A DNA stretch of 61,876 nt from Paludibacteraceae bacterium. GTDB lineage: Bacteria; Bacteroidota; Bacteroidia; Bacteroidales; Paludibacteraceae. The DNA is taken from the NCBI GenBank assembly GCA_024399495.1, contig JAKSNY010000014.1:1-61876 (forward strand). Reading direction: 5' to 3'. Positions within the stretch are counted from its first letter, which is position 1, and every line of letters begins with the position of its first letter. The position numbers and the translations under genes are program-made. Positions 25,569 through 34,625 of the stretch are shown piece after piece. The notes below the pieces were generated by a model that searched no databases, had not been told where the DNA came from, and saw only the letters and a program-made list of their open reading frames with translations.

Positions 25569-25600
25569 CAAAGGTAAGAATTTTTAATATAACCGCCAAA
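25569..25600 (-). promoter_or_regulatory. efp promoter
   Basis: Minus strand: TTTG (25600-25597), 20 nt, TACCTTTG (25576-25569). Confidence 0.75.
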
Positions 25601-25648
25601 TATCAAAAAATATTGTAACTTTGCACACTGAAATAAATATGAAAATAA

Positions 25649-27652
25649 ATGAGCAAGAAAGTCCTTTTTAACCTGATATTATTAGTTGCCATATATTTCC
25701 CGATGTCTGCTTCAGAAGGAATGTGGATATTGCCCAATATCCCCGATTCTGTGGTGGAACGTATGGAAGAGAATGGATTGGATGTTGAGATTAGCCGCAT
25801 ATATAAAGACAGAACCTCAAGCATAAAAGATGCGGTGGTATATCTTACAAGCGGTTACACAGGTACTATAATTTCAGAAAAGGGATTGCTTATCGCTCCA
25901 ATAAAGGCGGTAGAGAACCGTTTGCCAGACACCATTTCGTATGCAAAAGGTTATAAAAGTCCCTCCATATATAAAGAGGTTTCACTCAATAAATTAGGGG
26001 CTTGGATATTGCAAAGCACCCAAGATGTGACATACAGGATAATAAGGCATACATCGGGTATAGAGAGTGAGAGCAGAATAAAACAAGTGGTGGATTCAGT
26101 GTCACGCGTTATATGCAGGGGTGAAGTGTTGCCACAGGGCTATATTGCACAAGTAGAGGGTACAAGCACAGGAAAATATTATTTGTATGTATATAAATGT
26201 TACAATGATGTGAGACTTGCATACTTGCCACCTGCGTCTATTGCCAACGACAGCCTTAAAACAGATAGACATAGTGCTGATTTTGTTATTTTACGTATTT
26301 ACAGCAATCGTGATAACGAGCCCTCATACTATGACCAGAGCAATATGGCATACCAATCTCATAAAGTATCGTTATCTGATGATGATTACAAAGAGGGTGA
26401 TTTTGTGTTCTCGTTAGGGTTTCCTAACAAAACCAATCGTAGTATCCTTAGTTCCGCATTGCAGGAGAATATTGCTAAATTAGAGGCTCAAAATGTTGTG
26501 TGTCAGCTTTTTGATTCAATTGGATATGCAAACCTCAAGGGTAAAATAGAGGATAATCAAAAGCAAATAGATGTTGCTGTTAAAAGCGGTGTTGTAGAAG
26601 ATAAGAAAAATAAGGAGTATGAGTTTCTGATTTGGGCGGCAAACCATCCCGATTTTCAAACCTGTCTGAGATATGGAAATGTGATTCCGTTTATTGATAC
26701 GCTATATGCCACAAGACTTAACACAGTGCGTGAGCATGAGAGCATTACAGAAATTCTGCAAAAAACAAACACCTTGATGGCGGCAAATGTGGCACTTGAT
26801 ATAAACGATGACAACGCAGAGGAACTGTTTAACGTCTTAAATACATATTTTGTTGAGTACGATGATGCTAAAGAACGTAAGGCATTTAAAGAGGTTTTGA
26901 ATTTCATAGAAAAGAATTTCCCAACCAAACTTACAGACAGGGTTTTTGAGATTGAGAGGACTAAATATAAAGGTGATAGAGAAAAGTATATAGAAGATAT
27001 TTTTGAAAAATCCATAATAACAGATGAAAAACGGTTTGTAAAATATCTTGACAAGCCTACGGAATTGCAGTTAAAAGAGGATATATTAGTAAGTTTTGTA
27101 ATGAAACTCAATGATATGCAAGAACTTTTGTATTCCGTTATAAATAGTTGCAATATTAAGGTGGCTCACCTTACACGCCTTTATATGGAGGGTATGACAC
27201 TTGTAAATCCATCGGCAGAGGGTATGCCTGATGCTAATTACACGTTTAGAATGAGTAGTGGCTCTATTAAAGGATATGCCCCCGATGATATTACACACAT
27301 TAACGCCACATCTAATTTAAGCGGAATGTTCAATTATGGCTACACAAGTGTCAAATGCAGTGCAGATTCTGTATTGACAACGCTATATAAAGTGTTGCCA
27401 GCCGCTAAAAAACAGCGTATTACATTTCTTGCAGATTGCGATATGGCAATAGGCAGAACAGGTTACGGAGTATATGATTATAATGGTGATTTATTGGGTA
27501 TGGTCATTGGTTGGAATAGAGAAGCAGAGAATAATGCATTTGTATATAACCCTGAATATCACAGGTTTATAGTACTTGATATTAAGTATGTGATGTTTAT
27601 TCTAAACGCATACGCCTCACTTAACTATGTGGTTAAGGAAATTTCCCGATGA
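25649..27652 (+). CDS. S46 (DPP7/DPP11)-like protein lacking catalytic residues
   Basis: The 667 aa exported protein has a signal peptide, then EGMWILPNIP and SSIKDAVVYLTSGYTGTIIS, as in S46 dipeptidyl-peptidases, plus the KEGDFVFSLGFPNKTNR segment and a C-terminal DYNGDLLGMVIGWNREA. The place of the catalytic TNHHCG reads APIKAV, and the GNSGSP serine motif reads GRTGYG, so His and Ser are both missing. The Asp-bearing SADF segment is kept. Length is close to active family members. Probably a non-proteolytic homologue. Its stop codon overlaps the pdxB start (ATGA). Confidence 0.75.
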   Translation: MSKKVLFNLILLVAIYFPMSASEGMWILPNIPDSVVERMEENGLDVEISRIYKDRTSSIKDAVVYLTSGYTGTIISEKGLLIAPIKAVENRLPDTISYAKGYKSPSIYKEVSLNKLGAWILQSTQDVTYRIIRHTSGIESESRIKQVVDSVSRVICRGEVLPQGYIAQVEGTSTGKYYLYVYKCYNDVRLAYLPPASIANDSLKTDRHSADFVILRIYSNRDNEPSYYDQSNMAYQSHKVSLSDDDYKEGDFVFSLGFPNKTNRSILSSALQENIAKLEAQNVVCQLFDSIGYANLKGKIEDNQKQIDVAVKSGVVEDKKNKEYEFLIWAANHPDFQTCLRYGNVIPFIDTLYATRLNTVREHESITEILQKTNTLMAANVALDINDDNAEELFNVLNTYFVEYDDAKERKAFKEVLNFIEKNFPTKLTDRVFEIERTKYKGDREKYIEDIFEKSIITDEKRFVKYLDKPTELQLKEDILVSFVMKLNDMQELLYSVINSCNIKVAHLTRLYMEGMTLVNPSAEGMPDANYTFRMSSGSIKGYAPDDITHINATSNLSGMFNYGYTSVKCSADSVLTTLYKVLPAAKKQRITFLADCDMAIGRTGYGVYDYNGDLLGMVIGWNREAENNAFVYNPEYHRFIVLDIKYVMFILNAYASLNYVVKEISR

Positions 27653-28608
27653 GAGTTCTCATAGATAAAAACATACCGTTTATAAAAGGTTTGATAGACG
27701 GAGTGGCAGAGGTTGTATATTTAGAGCCATCTGCTTTTACCCCCGATACAGTAAAAAACGCCGATGTACTTATAATCCGTACCCGCACCCGATGTGATGA
27801 GGCTTTGCTATCAGGTTCCGCTGTAAAATTCATAGCCACCGCCACCATTGGATATGACCATATAGACACCGATTATTGTAAGAAAGCAGGAATAGCGTGG
27901 ACAAACGCTCCAGGTTGCAACGCAGATTCAGTGTGCAACTACATAGATGCAGCCATAAGATATGTGCTGCCTGATTTTGAGGGTAAGACCATAGGCATAG
28001 TGGGCGTAGGCAATGTAGGCTCCAGAGTCTATAAAAATGCATTGGCAATGGGCATGAAACCGCTTCTTAACGACCCTCCGTTACAACAGTCAGGTTGTAT
28101 GCAATTTAAATTCACACCTTTGGAATCCATTGCCGCTGAGGCGGATATAATTACATTCCACGTACCGTTAAACGCAGATACATACCATATTATAAATGCT
28201 GAATTTCTTTCTGTGTGCAGACCTGGTGCCATAATAATAAACTCATCAAGAGGTGAGATTCTTTCTACTGATGACGCACTTAAAGCCACACAAAAGTTTG
28301 TAATAGATTGTTGGGAGAACGAGCCTTCCCCTAACCTGCAACTGCTCAGCAAGGCATTGCTTGCAACGCCGCATATAGCAGGCTACAGCATAGATGGAAA
28401 AGCAAATGGAACAGTGGCATCTGTTAATGCTGTGTCAGATTTTTTTGGACTTGGCATAAAAGTTAGTGTTAATGATTTAGGACTGCCACCAAAAGACTAT
28501 ACAGCCAAATACAATATAGAGGCTGACAGTATAGCCCTTAAACGTGAACCTCATAAATTTGAGTGGTTCCGCAACCACTATCCTGTACGCAGAGACCTGA
28601 TATCATAG
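27649..28608 (+). CDS. pdxB: 4-phosphoerythronate dehydrogenase
   Basis: Pyridoxal-5'-phosphate pathway enzyme of the D-2-hydroxyacid dehydrogenase family. The 319 aa protein has the NAD-binding motif GIVGVGNVGSRV, the substrate-site segment TATIGYDHIDTD, NSSRGE and the catalytic His in ATPHIAGYS. It is a little shorter than the E. coli enzyme and lacks much of the C-terminal dimerisation domain, as is usual in Bacteroidota (from memory). It overlaps the preceding gene by 4 nt, so the two are translationally coupled. Confidence 0.9.
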   Translation: MRVLIDKNIPFIKGLIDGVAEVVYLEPSAFTPDTVKNADVLIIRTRTRCDEALLSGSAVKFIATATIGYDHIDTDYCKKAGIAWTNAPGCNADSVCNYIDAAIRYVLPDFEGKTIGIVGVGNVGSRVYKNALAMGMKPLLNDPPLQQSGCMQFKFTPLESIAAEADIITFHVPLNADTYHIINAEFLSVCRPGAIIINSSRGEILSTDDALKATQKFVIDCWENEPSPNLQLLSKALLATPHIAGYSIDGKANGTVASVNAVSDFFGLGIKVSVNDLGLPPKDYTAKYNIEADSIALKREPHKFEWFRNHYPVRRDLIS

Positions 28609-28797
28609 CTCTCTTGGAGCGATGATAATGTATGAGGTATGATGTATGATGTATGATGTAAGAGGTTTAGTTGACAGTGAGGGTAACCCCTCCCCGTTAT
28701 GCTGAGTGAAGCGTAGCGTAACGAAGCATCTCCCATCCCGTCATTTCGACCAACGGGAGACTGTTTACAGACCGAAGGTAAATCTTTTAAAAAAAAA
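28609..28797. repeat. Intergenic repeats after pdxB
   Basis: TGTATGATGTATG repeats, then GAGTGAAGCGTAGCGTAACGAAG and CCGTCATTTCGACC-type sequence. No gene is seen. Confidence 0.55.
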
Positions 28798-28827
28798 TTG
28801 CAGAATCAAAAATAATATGTATCTTTG
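28797..28827 (+). promoter_or_regulatory. Promoter of structured leader copy 3
   Basis: ATTG (28797-28800), 19 nt, TATCTTTG (28820-28827). Confidence 0.7.
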
Positions 28828-28852
28828 TCGCCGATAAAAAGCAAAAATGACA

Positions 28853-28934
28853 AGACATAGAAGCCGGGAACGGCTTACATATAAAGGTTGGTAGAAATTA
28901 CCCTCCCCGAGTGCATCGGGGGGGTAATTTGCTT
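28853..28934 (+). ncRNA. Repeated structured 5' leader element, copy 3
   Basis: AAGCCG-GGAA-CGGCTT hairpin with a changed but still GNRA-type tetraloop, linker CATATAAAGGTTGGTAGA, and the C-rich/G-rich second stem closed by AAATTACC/GGTAATTT. About 180 nt of repeats separate it from the small ORF. Confidence 0.65.
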
Positions 28935-29116
28935 TTATTCAGATAGTTGCAACTCTGTTGTAACTGTGAGGGTCAAGGAACAAGGATTGATGTATGATGT
29001 ATTAAACTCCTACGGAGTTATGTATGATGTATAATGTATGATGTATGATTCGCATCACCGAAAAAGAACGAGATTAACTAACATAATTATTAACTTTCAA
29101 CTTTCAACTTTCAACT

Positions 29117-29248
29117 ATGAAACAAAATTATTCCGCTCCCGTGTTGGAGCAAGTTAGAATGGAGGCAGAAATGCCCGTAATGGCAGGTTCTGCGACCCCA
29201 GGTGACAAGAGCGTAGGTGGAACACTAAGCGCCATTGCAAACTGGTAA
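29117..29248 (+). CDS. Small conserved leader-like ORF (43 aa)
   Basis: Starts MKQNYSAPVLEQVRMEAEMP and ends SAIANW; 37 nt before the lipoprotein gene at 29286. It differs from the ORF at 2981 mostly in the second half. Function unknown. Confidence 0.65.
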   Translation: MKQNYSAPVLEQVRMEAEMPVMAGSATPGDKSVGGTLSAIANW

Positions 29249-29285
29249 CTGGAGTTATTAACAATTAAAAAAGTAAGAAAAGAAA

Positions 29286-30719
29286 ATGAAGAAATTTACT
29301 TATTTGGCTGTCACGCTGTTGGTAATGGCGGGAGCCGTATCGTGCAAGAAGAATGCAGACGTTAAAGAGCCAACACCGCAACCTACAGGCGTAATGCGTC
29401 ACGTCACAGTGTCTGCGGCAGGTCAGGGAACAGCCAAGACCAGCGTAATATCAGGCGGAACACTCATTTGGTCAAATGATGACCATCTGAGCATAGTGCC
29501 TACAGCAGGCGGATTTGATGCCGTGGCACTTGATATAAAAGATGGTGCAGGCACATCATCAGGTACATTTGAAGGGGATATAGACTCCGGCATAAAGGAT
29601 GACACACAACTCTACGGCTGGGCAGGCGGTAATTGGGCGTACGACAGCGGTGCATTCACCGTCAATATGCCAACCACACAGACATACGCAGGTGACGGAC
29701 TTGCAGAGAACGCATATCCGTCGATAGGTACAGGTACAATAAGCGGAGGAATAACACTCAGCAATCCGTTTGGCGTGCTGTGCCTTATAGTTAAAGGAGA
29801 GACCACAGACGCAGTAAAGAGCATAACCTTGACATCAGCGGCAAAAAACCTTGCAGGTGAGTTTACTGTAAATCCAAGTTCAACACCTGTTACAGTAACA
29901 GAAGGTTCGTCAAAAACAATAACACTTAACTGCACAACAGCCGTTGCATTGGCTACAGACGGCGTAAACTTCCGCATAGTGATACCAGCGGCAAGTTATG
30001 CAGACAAGGACCTTACGGTAAAAGTAACAAAATCAGACGACACATCATTCAATGTTACATTGGGTGCCACAACCGTTACGGCAAGCAATGTTACAAAAGT
30101 GGAAGTGGAGGATGTACCGGCAACCACAGGAGAGGCTGAAGTTAAAGCCGAGGCTGGTGTTCCTGGTAATAAAGTTAAGTGGGTGCAATTATGGAAAGAT
30201 GGTCCTAAGTTTGCTGAGTTCAACGTAGGTGCCACAACTGCAACTGGCGAAAGTAGCTACGGTGGCTACTATACTTGGGGTAGCAGTTACAAGAATGGAA
30301 ATAATATAACTTGGAAAGATGACCACAACACAGGCTCAGGCTCACTTACAGGCGACACTGACACAGCCACCAAGTTGTGGGGCAGTAACTGGCGTATGCC
30401 ATCAGATGCTGAATTTAAGGCTCTTTGGGAAAACTGCACTGTAGCGTGGAAATCTGCATCAGAAAGCGGACATGGTGTTGCTGGCAGAGTATATACAGGC
30501 AAGACAGAAGGCTACACAGGTAACTCCGTATTTTTCCCCGCTGCGGGCTACTGCCACAATGGCAAAGTCAACAACGCAGGCAGTAACGGCGTCTATTGGA
30601 GTTCCACTCCTAACGGCAGCAACGCCTTCTTCTTGCACTTCCTCTCGAGCAATCAGAGCGTGGACTACCACGGCCGCTACTACGGGCAGTCTGTGCGTGC
30701 GGTTTTCAGCACTTACTAA
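29286..30719 (+). CDS. DGR-variable surface lipoprotein (collapsed locus)
   Basis: The 477 aa lipoprotein has its lipobox Cys at residue 20. Residues 30-275 are fimbrillin-like (TKTSVISGG-type opening: KTSVISGGTLIWSNDDHL). From about residue 290 there is a lectin-like domain of the kind found in DGR targets (KWVQLWKDGPKFAEFNVGAT, KLWGSNWRMPSDAEF, NSVFFPAAGY), ending SVRAVFSTY. Codons 440-474 form a variable repeat that matches the template at 53963 except mainly at template adenines. Downstream, instead of an accessory gene and template, it runs directly into the 5' flank of a broken reverse transcriptase. Confidence 0.88.
   Translation: MKKFTYLAVTLLVMAGAVSCKKNADVKEPTPQPTGVMRHVTVSAAGQGTAKTSVISGGTLIWSNDDHLSIVPTAGGFDAVALDIKDGAGTSSGTFEGDIDSGIKDDTQLYGWAGGNWAYDSGAFTVNMPTTQTYAGDGLAENAYPSIGTGTISGGITLSNPFGVLCLIVKGETTDAVKSITLTSAAKNLAGEFTVNPSSTPVTVTEGSSKTITLNCTTAVALATDGVNFRIVIPAASYADKDLTVKVTKSDDTSFNVTLGATTVTASNVTKVEVEDVPATTGEAEVKAEAGVPGNKVKWVQLWKDGPKFAEFNVGATTATGESSYGGYYTWGSSYKNGNNITWKDDHNTGSGSLTGDTDTATKLWGSNWRMPSDAEFKALWENCTVAWKSASESGHGVAGRVYTGKTEGYTGNSVFFPAAGYCHNGKVNNAGSNGVYWSSTPNGSNAFFLHFLSSNQSVDYHGRYYGQSVRAVFSTY
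30603..30706 (+). repeat. DGR variable repeat A (VR-A)
   Basis: Hand alignment with the template at 53963-54069 gives one 3 nt gap and 18 substitutions, of which 17 are at template adenines (AAC becoming TAC, CAC, GAC, GGC, AGC, TTC or CTC). The identical GTCTGTGCGTGCGGTTTTC end is followed by further homology up to the reverse transcriptase start. Confidence 0.88.
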
Positions 30720-30757
30720 TTTTATGCTTTACTTGGTATGGTGCATATCTCATTAAT

Positions 30758-30777
30758 GGGGAGGTCAGGGCCTCCCC
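30758..30777 (+). promoter_or_regulatory. Hairpin before the reverse transcriptase remnant
   Basis: GGGGAGG pairs with CCTCCCC; TTTTC follows. The equivalent hairpin at 54121-54142 has different base pairs but still pairs. Confidence 0.6.
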
Positions 30778-30796
30778 TTTTCATTTACAAGTAAAT

Positions 30797-31579
30797 ATGC
30801 AAGCATATACTTTAGACCGTCAGCAACTCTACAAAGACCTTCACAAGGCTTATCTGGCGGCTCGTCGCCACAAACGTAACAAAAGGTACCAACAACAGTT
30901 TGAGGTTGATATGTATTGGCAGTTGAAAAATCTCTGTGATGAGTTGTATGAACGCAGGTACAAACCCCGTCCAACCACGTGCTTCACTATATCAGATCCA
31001 AAGAAACGTGAAATTGTAGCGGCTGAGTTCCGTGACCGTATAGTGCATCATCTGTATTACAACTACACTTATCCGTTATTTGTACGCACATTCATACAAG
31101 ATTCATATTCTTGCATCAATGGCAGAGGTACGCTGTACGGCATAAGACGGCTGGAGATGCATATACGCAAGGAGAGTCTTAACTATACACGCAGATGTTA
31201 TGTGTTGAAAATGGATATTAAAGGTTATTTTATGAGTATCAGTATATTATGCACAATCCGTTGGAGGGTTGCAGATGCATAGGATGGCCGGAGGATTGGT
31301 TGGGTTTGCCGGAGAGCAAAAGTCTGTTCTATTCAAAACCTGGTCACGGACTACCCATTGGTAATCTCACTTCTCAGCTGTACAGTAATGTTTATATGAA
31401 TGTGTTTGACCAGTGGATTAAGCGGGTTATGGGTGTGAAGCATTATGGGCATTATGCGCCATCATAGAAGTTGGAATATGCGAAACAGAATGCTATCCAA
31501 CCGTCTAAATGTGTTTTGTGAGTATGGTTCATTTAATGAGGAATTGACCAAATTTTCAACTTTCAATTATTTTTATTAA
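30797..31579 (+). pseudogene. DGR reverse transcriptase, catalytically deleted copy
   Basis: Residues 1-149 are nearly the same as in the intact enzyme at 54160 (ending KMDIKGYFMSIS). About 45 residues are then deleted with a frameshift. The reading resumes at HNPLEGCRCIGW through GLPIGNLTSQLYSN and IKRVMGVKHYG, and a second deletion removes everything from the YVDD motif to near the C-terminus. The tail (RNRMLSNRL-like to the stop before 31579) is still recognisable. The second deletion joins copies of GCATTATG. Without YVDD it cannot be active. Confidence 0.85.
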
Positions 31580-31605
31580 ATTTGCAAGTGCAAATTTAAT
31601 AAAAA
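31574..31605. repeat. Palindrome between RT remnant and AAA gene
   Basis: TTTATTAAATTTGC, loop AAGT, GCAAATTTAATAAA. The same 14 bp inverted repeat is found at 55361-55392. Confidence 0.7.
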
Positions 31606-31608
31606 ACT

Positions 31609-33207
31609 ATGGGCTTATACTTGAATCCGGGAAATGAGCAGTTAAGACAGGACTTAAGGTCAAAGATTTACATAGATAAATCTATGTTAATATCCAAACT
31701 TAATGAGTTGATAGGTACATCAGATAAGTATCTGTGCATATCGCGTCCACGCCGTTTTGGAAAGAGTATGGCTGGCAATATGATAGCGGCATACTACAGC
31801 AAGGGTTGTGATTCGCGTGAACTTTTCAAAGACCTTAAAATAGCGGGGGACCCAAGTTTTGAGAGCAATCTTAACAATACTAACGTTATTAAGATAGACC
31901 TTAATGCGGAGTATAATAACCTAAGGGATAAGAGTACGCTAATATATGCCTTTTCAGAGGAGGTAAAGAGTGAGTTGCGTGCCGAGTTTCCTACCGTAAC
32001 TATAAAAGAAGAGGACACATTGCCTACTGCACTGACAAGGGTCTATGGTGCCACAGGAGCAAAGTTTGTTATAATAATAGATGAGTACGATGTGCTTGTA
32101 AGGGAGAAGGAAGACGCTCTTCTTAAAGAGTATCTTACATTCCTTAACGGTATGTTCAAGAACTCCACACTTGCACCAGCCATACAACTTGCTTACCTTA
32201 CAGGAATTTTGCCTATTGTAAGGGATAAAATTCAGTCTAAACTTAATTTGTTCAGAGAGTACTCTATGGTTACGCCGTATAACCTTACAGAGTTCATAGG
32301 TTTTACGGCAGAAGAGACCAAGGGTTTATGTGAGAAGTATGGAATGGACTATGCGGAGTGCTGCCGTTGGTATGACGGCTACAGCCTTAAGGAGGTGAAG
32401 GAGATATTCAGCCCTAAATCAGTGGTGGAGGCAATGCTGAATCAGGAGTTCTGCAGTTATTGGACACAGACAGGCTCATTTGATGCACTCAGGCTCTACA
32501 TCTTGATGAACTTCAAGGGCATAAAAGATGATGTAATTACAATGATAGGAGGCGGTAAGGTTGAGGTCAATATCCGCACCTTTGTCAACACAATGGACTC
32601 TTTTGAAACTAAGGATGATGTATTCACCTACCTTATACACCTTGGCTACCTTGCATACGAGATACCCGATTACAGAACTGAGATAAACGGAAAATGTTAT
32701 ATACCAAACCGTGAAATCCGTGAGCAGTGGGTGGATGCTGTGCGTAACGATGAGAGATATAGTGAGGTTATAGAGCAGATACGAGCCTCCAGACAACTTG
32801 TAGAGGAGACCATAAACTGCAATGAAAAGGTGGTGGCGGCTGCATTGGACAAGGCACACCAGAGAGCCACAAATCCACTGACCTACAATAATGAGGCATC
32901 GTTCCAGAGTGCCATAGGCTTGGCATATTTCTATGCCAATCTAAAATATACTGTAATAAAGGAGTTGCCTACAGGTAAGGGTTATGCTGATTTGGCACTG
33001 ATACCATATATCCCTAACATACCTGCTCTAATAATAGAATTAAAGTGCAGCGATAGTGCAGGCAGTGCCATAAACCAAATAAAGAATAAGGAGTATGATG
33101 ACCTTCTGCAACACTACCGTGGAGATATGCTGTTTGTAGGAGTAAGTTATAATAAGAAGAGTAAGAAGCATACTTGCAAAATTGAAAAGTTGACAGTTGA
33201 CAATTGA
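31609..33207 (+). CDS. AAA-ATPase-like protein with C-terminal PD-(D/E)XK domain
   Basis: The 532 aa protein is close to 55398-56999 and more distantly related to 1028 and 49807. Walker A lies in SRPRRFGKSMAGNM, Walker B in FVIIIDEYDVLV; the C-terminal nuclease-like core is GYADLALIPY followed by IIELKC. It directly follows the reverse transcriptase remnant, as its twin follows the intact enzyme, so the pair RT + this gene was duplicated together. Role unknown. Confidence 0.85.
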   Translation: MGLYLNPGNEQLRQDLRSKIYIDKSMLISKLNELIGTSDKYLCISRPRRFGKSMAGNMIAAYYSKGCDSRELFKDLKIAGDPSFESNLNNTNVIKIDLNAEYNNLRDKSTLIYAFSEEVKSELRAEFPTVTIKEEDTLPTALTRVYGATGAKFVIIIDEYDVLVREKEDALLKEYLTFLNGMFKNSTLAPAIQLAYLTGILPIVRDKIQSKLNLFREYSMVTPYNLTEFIGFTAEETKGLCEKYGMDYAECCRWYDGYSLKEVKEIFSPKSVVEAMLNQEFCSYWTQTGSFDALRLYILMNFKGIKDDVITMIGGGKVEVNIRTFVNTMDSFETKDDVFTYLIHLGYLAYEIPDYRTEINGKCYIPNREIREQWVDAVRNDERYSEVIEQIRASRQLVEETINCNEKVVAAALDKAHQRATNPLTYNNEASFQSAIGLAYFYANLKYTVIKELPTGKGYADLALIPYIPNIPALIIELKCSDSAGSAINQIKNKEYDDLLQHYRGDMLFVGVSYNKKSKKHTCKIEKLTVDN

Positions 33208-33256
33208 CAGTGGACAGTGAGGTCTCTCTATTTACGTCACTTTGGGTAAGTAAGGC

Positions 33257-34183
33257 TTACTTCCCGTAGAACATCTTTAGCGGCAGTTCCATGCGGCTTG
33301 CCCAATCTTTTTCACAGTGTCCTTGACCTTGGAAGAACTGTGACTGGAAGTGTGCCGAGTCATACCACAATGAATCTACAAGAGTAACCAATGTGTTAAA
33401 GTAAGGGATATAGTTGTAATCCACATCTTGGTCTCCGTTATCAATATAGAGTTTTCTGCCGTCTTGTTTTGGCATATTTTCTTTAAGGTAGCGGAATATG
33501 GCTTCTGCGTATGCAGGGCGGTCTTGCGTTATTCCTAAGTGAGTGGATATGCAGCCTGCCATTCTGAATACATCGGGTTGCTCACAGAATGCGTAAAGTG
33601 ATACTATGCCACCCATACTTGAACCCATTATGGCTGTTTTTTCTGCCGCAGGGTTTGTTGCAAACAGAGAATCTGTAAATGGTTTTACGGTGTTTGCTAT
33701 GGCAGATACATACTCATCGCCGCGGTAACGCCAACCACTGATAGTGTCTGTAAAAGCACGCTCTAAAGAGTCTGCAATGTATGGAATTGCCTTTTCAGGC
33801 ATCATATCGCCTATACGGGTGAACCCTAAACAATGGATGCCCACTATTATAATAGGCTCAATATCACCGTTCTTAATAAGCACACCTGCGGTGCGGTCCA
33901 TATCCCAACTTTGATGATTCCAAGTGGCAACGGTGTCAAAAATGTTCTGCCCATCATGCATATAAAGTACAGGATAAGCCCCCGTGCCGTCATATCCATC
34001 GGGAGTCCACACATCAAGGGTAAGAGTATCGGCAAATGTGGAATCATATACAGCAAAACGGAACAGGTTCCCGCAATCCACACTATACGGCGATACAGGG
34101 TAGTTTGCAGTATCTTTACCTTTATTGCTACAAGCGGCTAATGTAAAAAGTGCAACCGCAAATACAAAGAGTGCCTTTTTCAT
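33257..34183 (-). CDS. Alpha/beta-hydrolase esterase lipoprotein (esterase D-like)
   Basis: The 308 aa protein has a lipobox LAAC (Cys18) and an alpha/beta-hydrolase fold of the Fes/esterase D type: VLYMHDGQNIFD, nucleophile Ser189 in GSSMGG, an acid in NGDQDVD and His in GQGHCEKDW. Likely hydrolyses esters (for example acetyl or feruloyl groups, or a siderophore) outside the inner membrane; substrate not predictable. Confidence 0.8.
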   Translation of the reverse strand: MKKALFVFAVALFTLAACSNKGKDTANYPVSPYSVDCGNLFRFAVYDSTFADTLTLDVWTPDGYDGTGAYPVLYMHDGQNIFDTVATWNHQSWDMDRTAGVLIKNGDIEPIIIVGIHCLGFTRIGDMMPEKAIPYIADSLERAFTDTISGWRYRGDEYVSAIANTVKPFTDSLFATNPAAEKTAIMGSSMGGIVSLYAFCEQPDVFRMAGCISTHLGITQDRPAYAEAIFRYLKENMPKQDGRKLYIDNGDQDVDYNYIPYFNTLVTLVDSLWYDSAHFQSQFFQGQGHCEKDWASRMELPLKMFYGK

Positions 34184-34196
34184 TTGGATTCAGTCG

Positions 34197-34496
34197 TTAT
34201 GCCTCGCCGCCAAATCCCATAGGGTAAGATATGGTGCGTTCAGGGAACTTGATTTGACCGTATTGTCTTTCATATTTTGCAATATTGTCTTGCAATGCAT
34301 TAAGCAATCTTTTGGCATGTTCAGGAGTCATAATGATACGTGATTTAACCTTTGCTTTAGGTACATTTGGCATAACACGTGCAAAATCCAGAATAACCTC
34401 ACTTGGAGAGTGAGCTATAATTGCAAGATTGGCGTATGTGCCGTCTGCCACATCTTGAGGCAGCTCAATGTTCAGTTGGTTTTCTTTTTGTTCCAT
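34197..34496 (-). CDS. DUF3467-family protein
   Basis: A 99 aa protein containing DGTYANLAIIAHSPSEVILDF, FARVMPN and the TPEHAKRLLNALQDNIAKYE segment, typical of DUF3467, a small family widespread in Bacteroidota with no known function. In Bacteroides it often lies near RNA polymerase beta-subunit genes (from memory), which is not the case here. Confidence 0.85.
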   Translation of the reverse strand: MEQKENQLNIELPQDVADGTYANLAIIAHSPSEVILDFARVMPNVPKAKVKSRIIMTPEHAKRLLNALQDNIAKYERQYGQIKFPERTISYPMGFGGEA

Positions 34497-34625
34497 AATT
34501 CAACTACTGTTTAGTGCTTGTATGTGTTGTTTAAAATTTATTTTGCAAAGTTATTGATTTTTCTTTGAATCTTTAACTTTTTAATATTTTTATTGCTAAC
34601 TTTGTACTTTAAAAGGTTTCATTTT

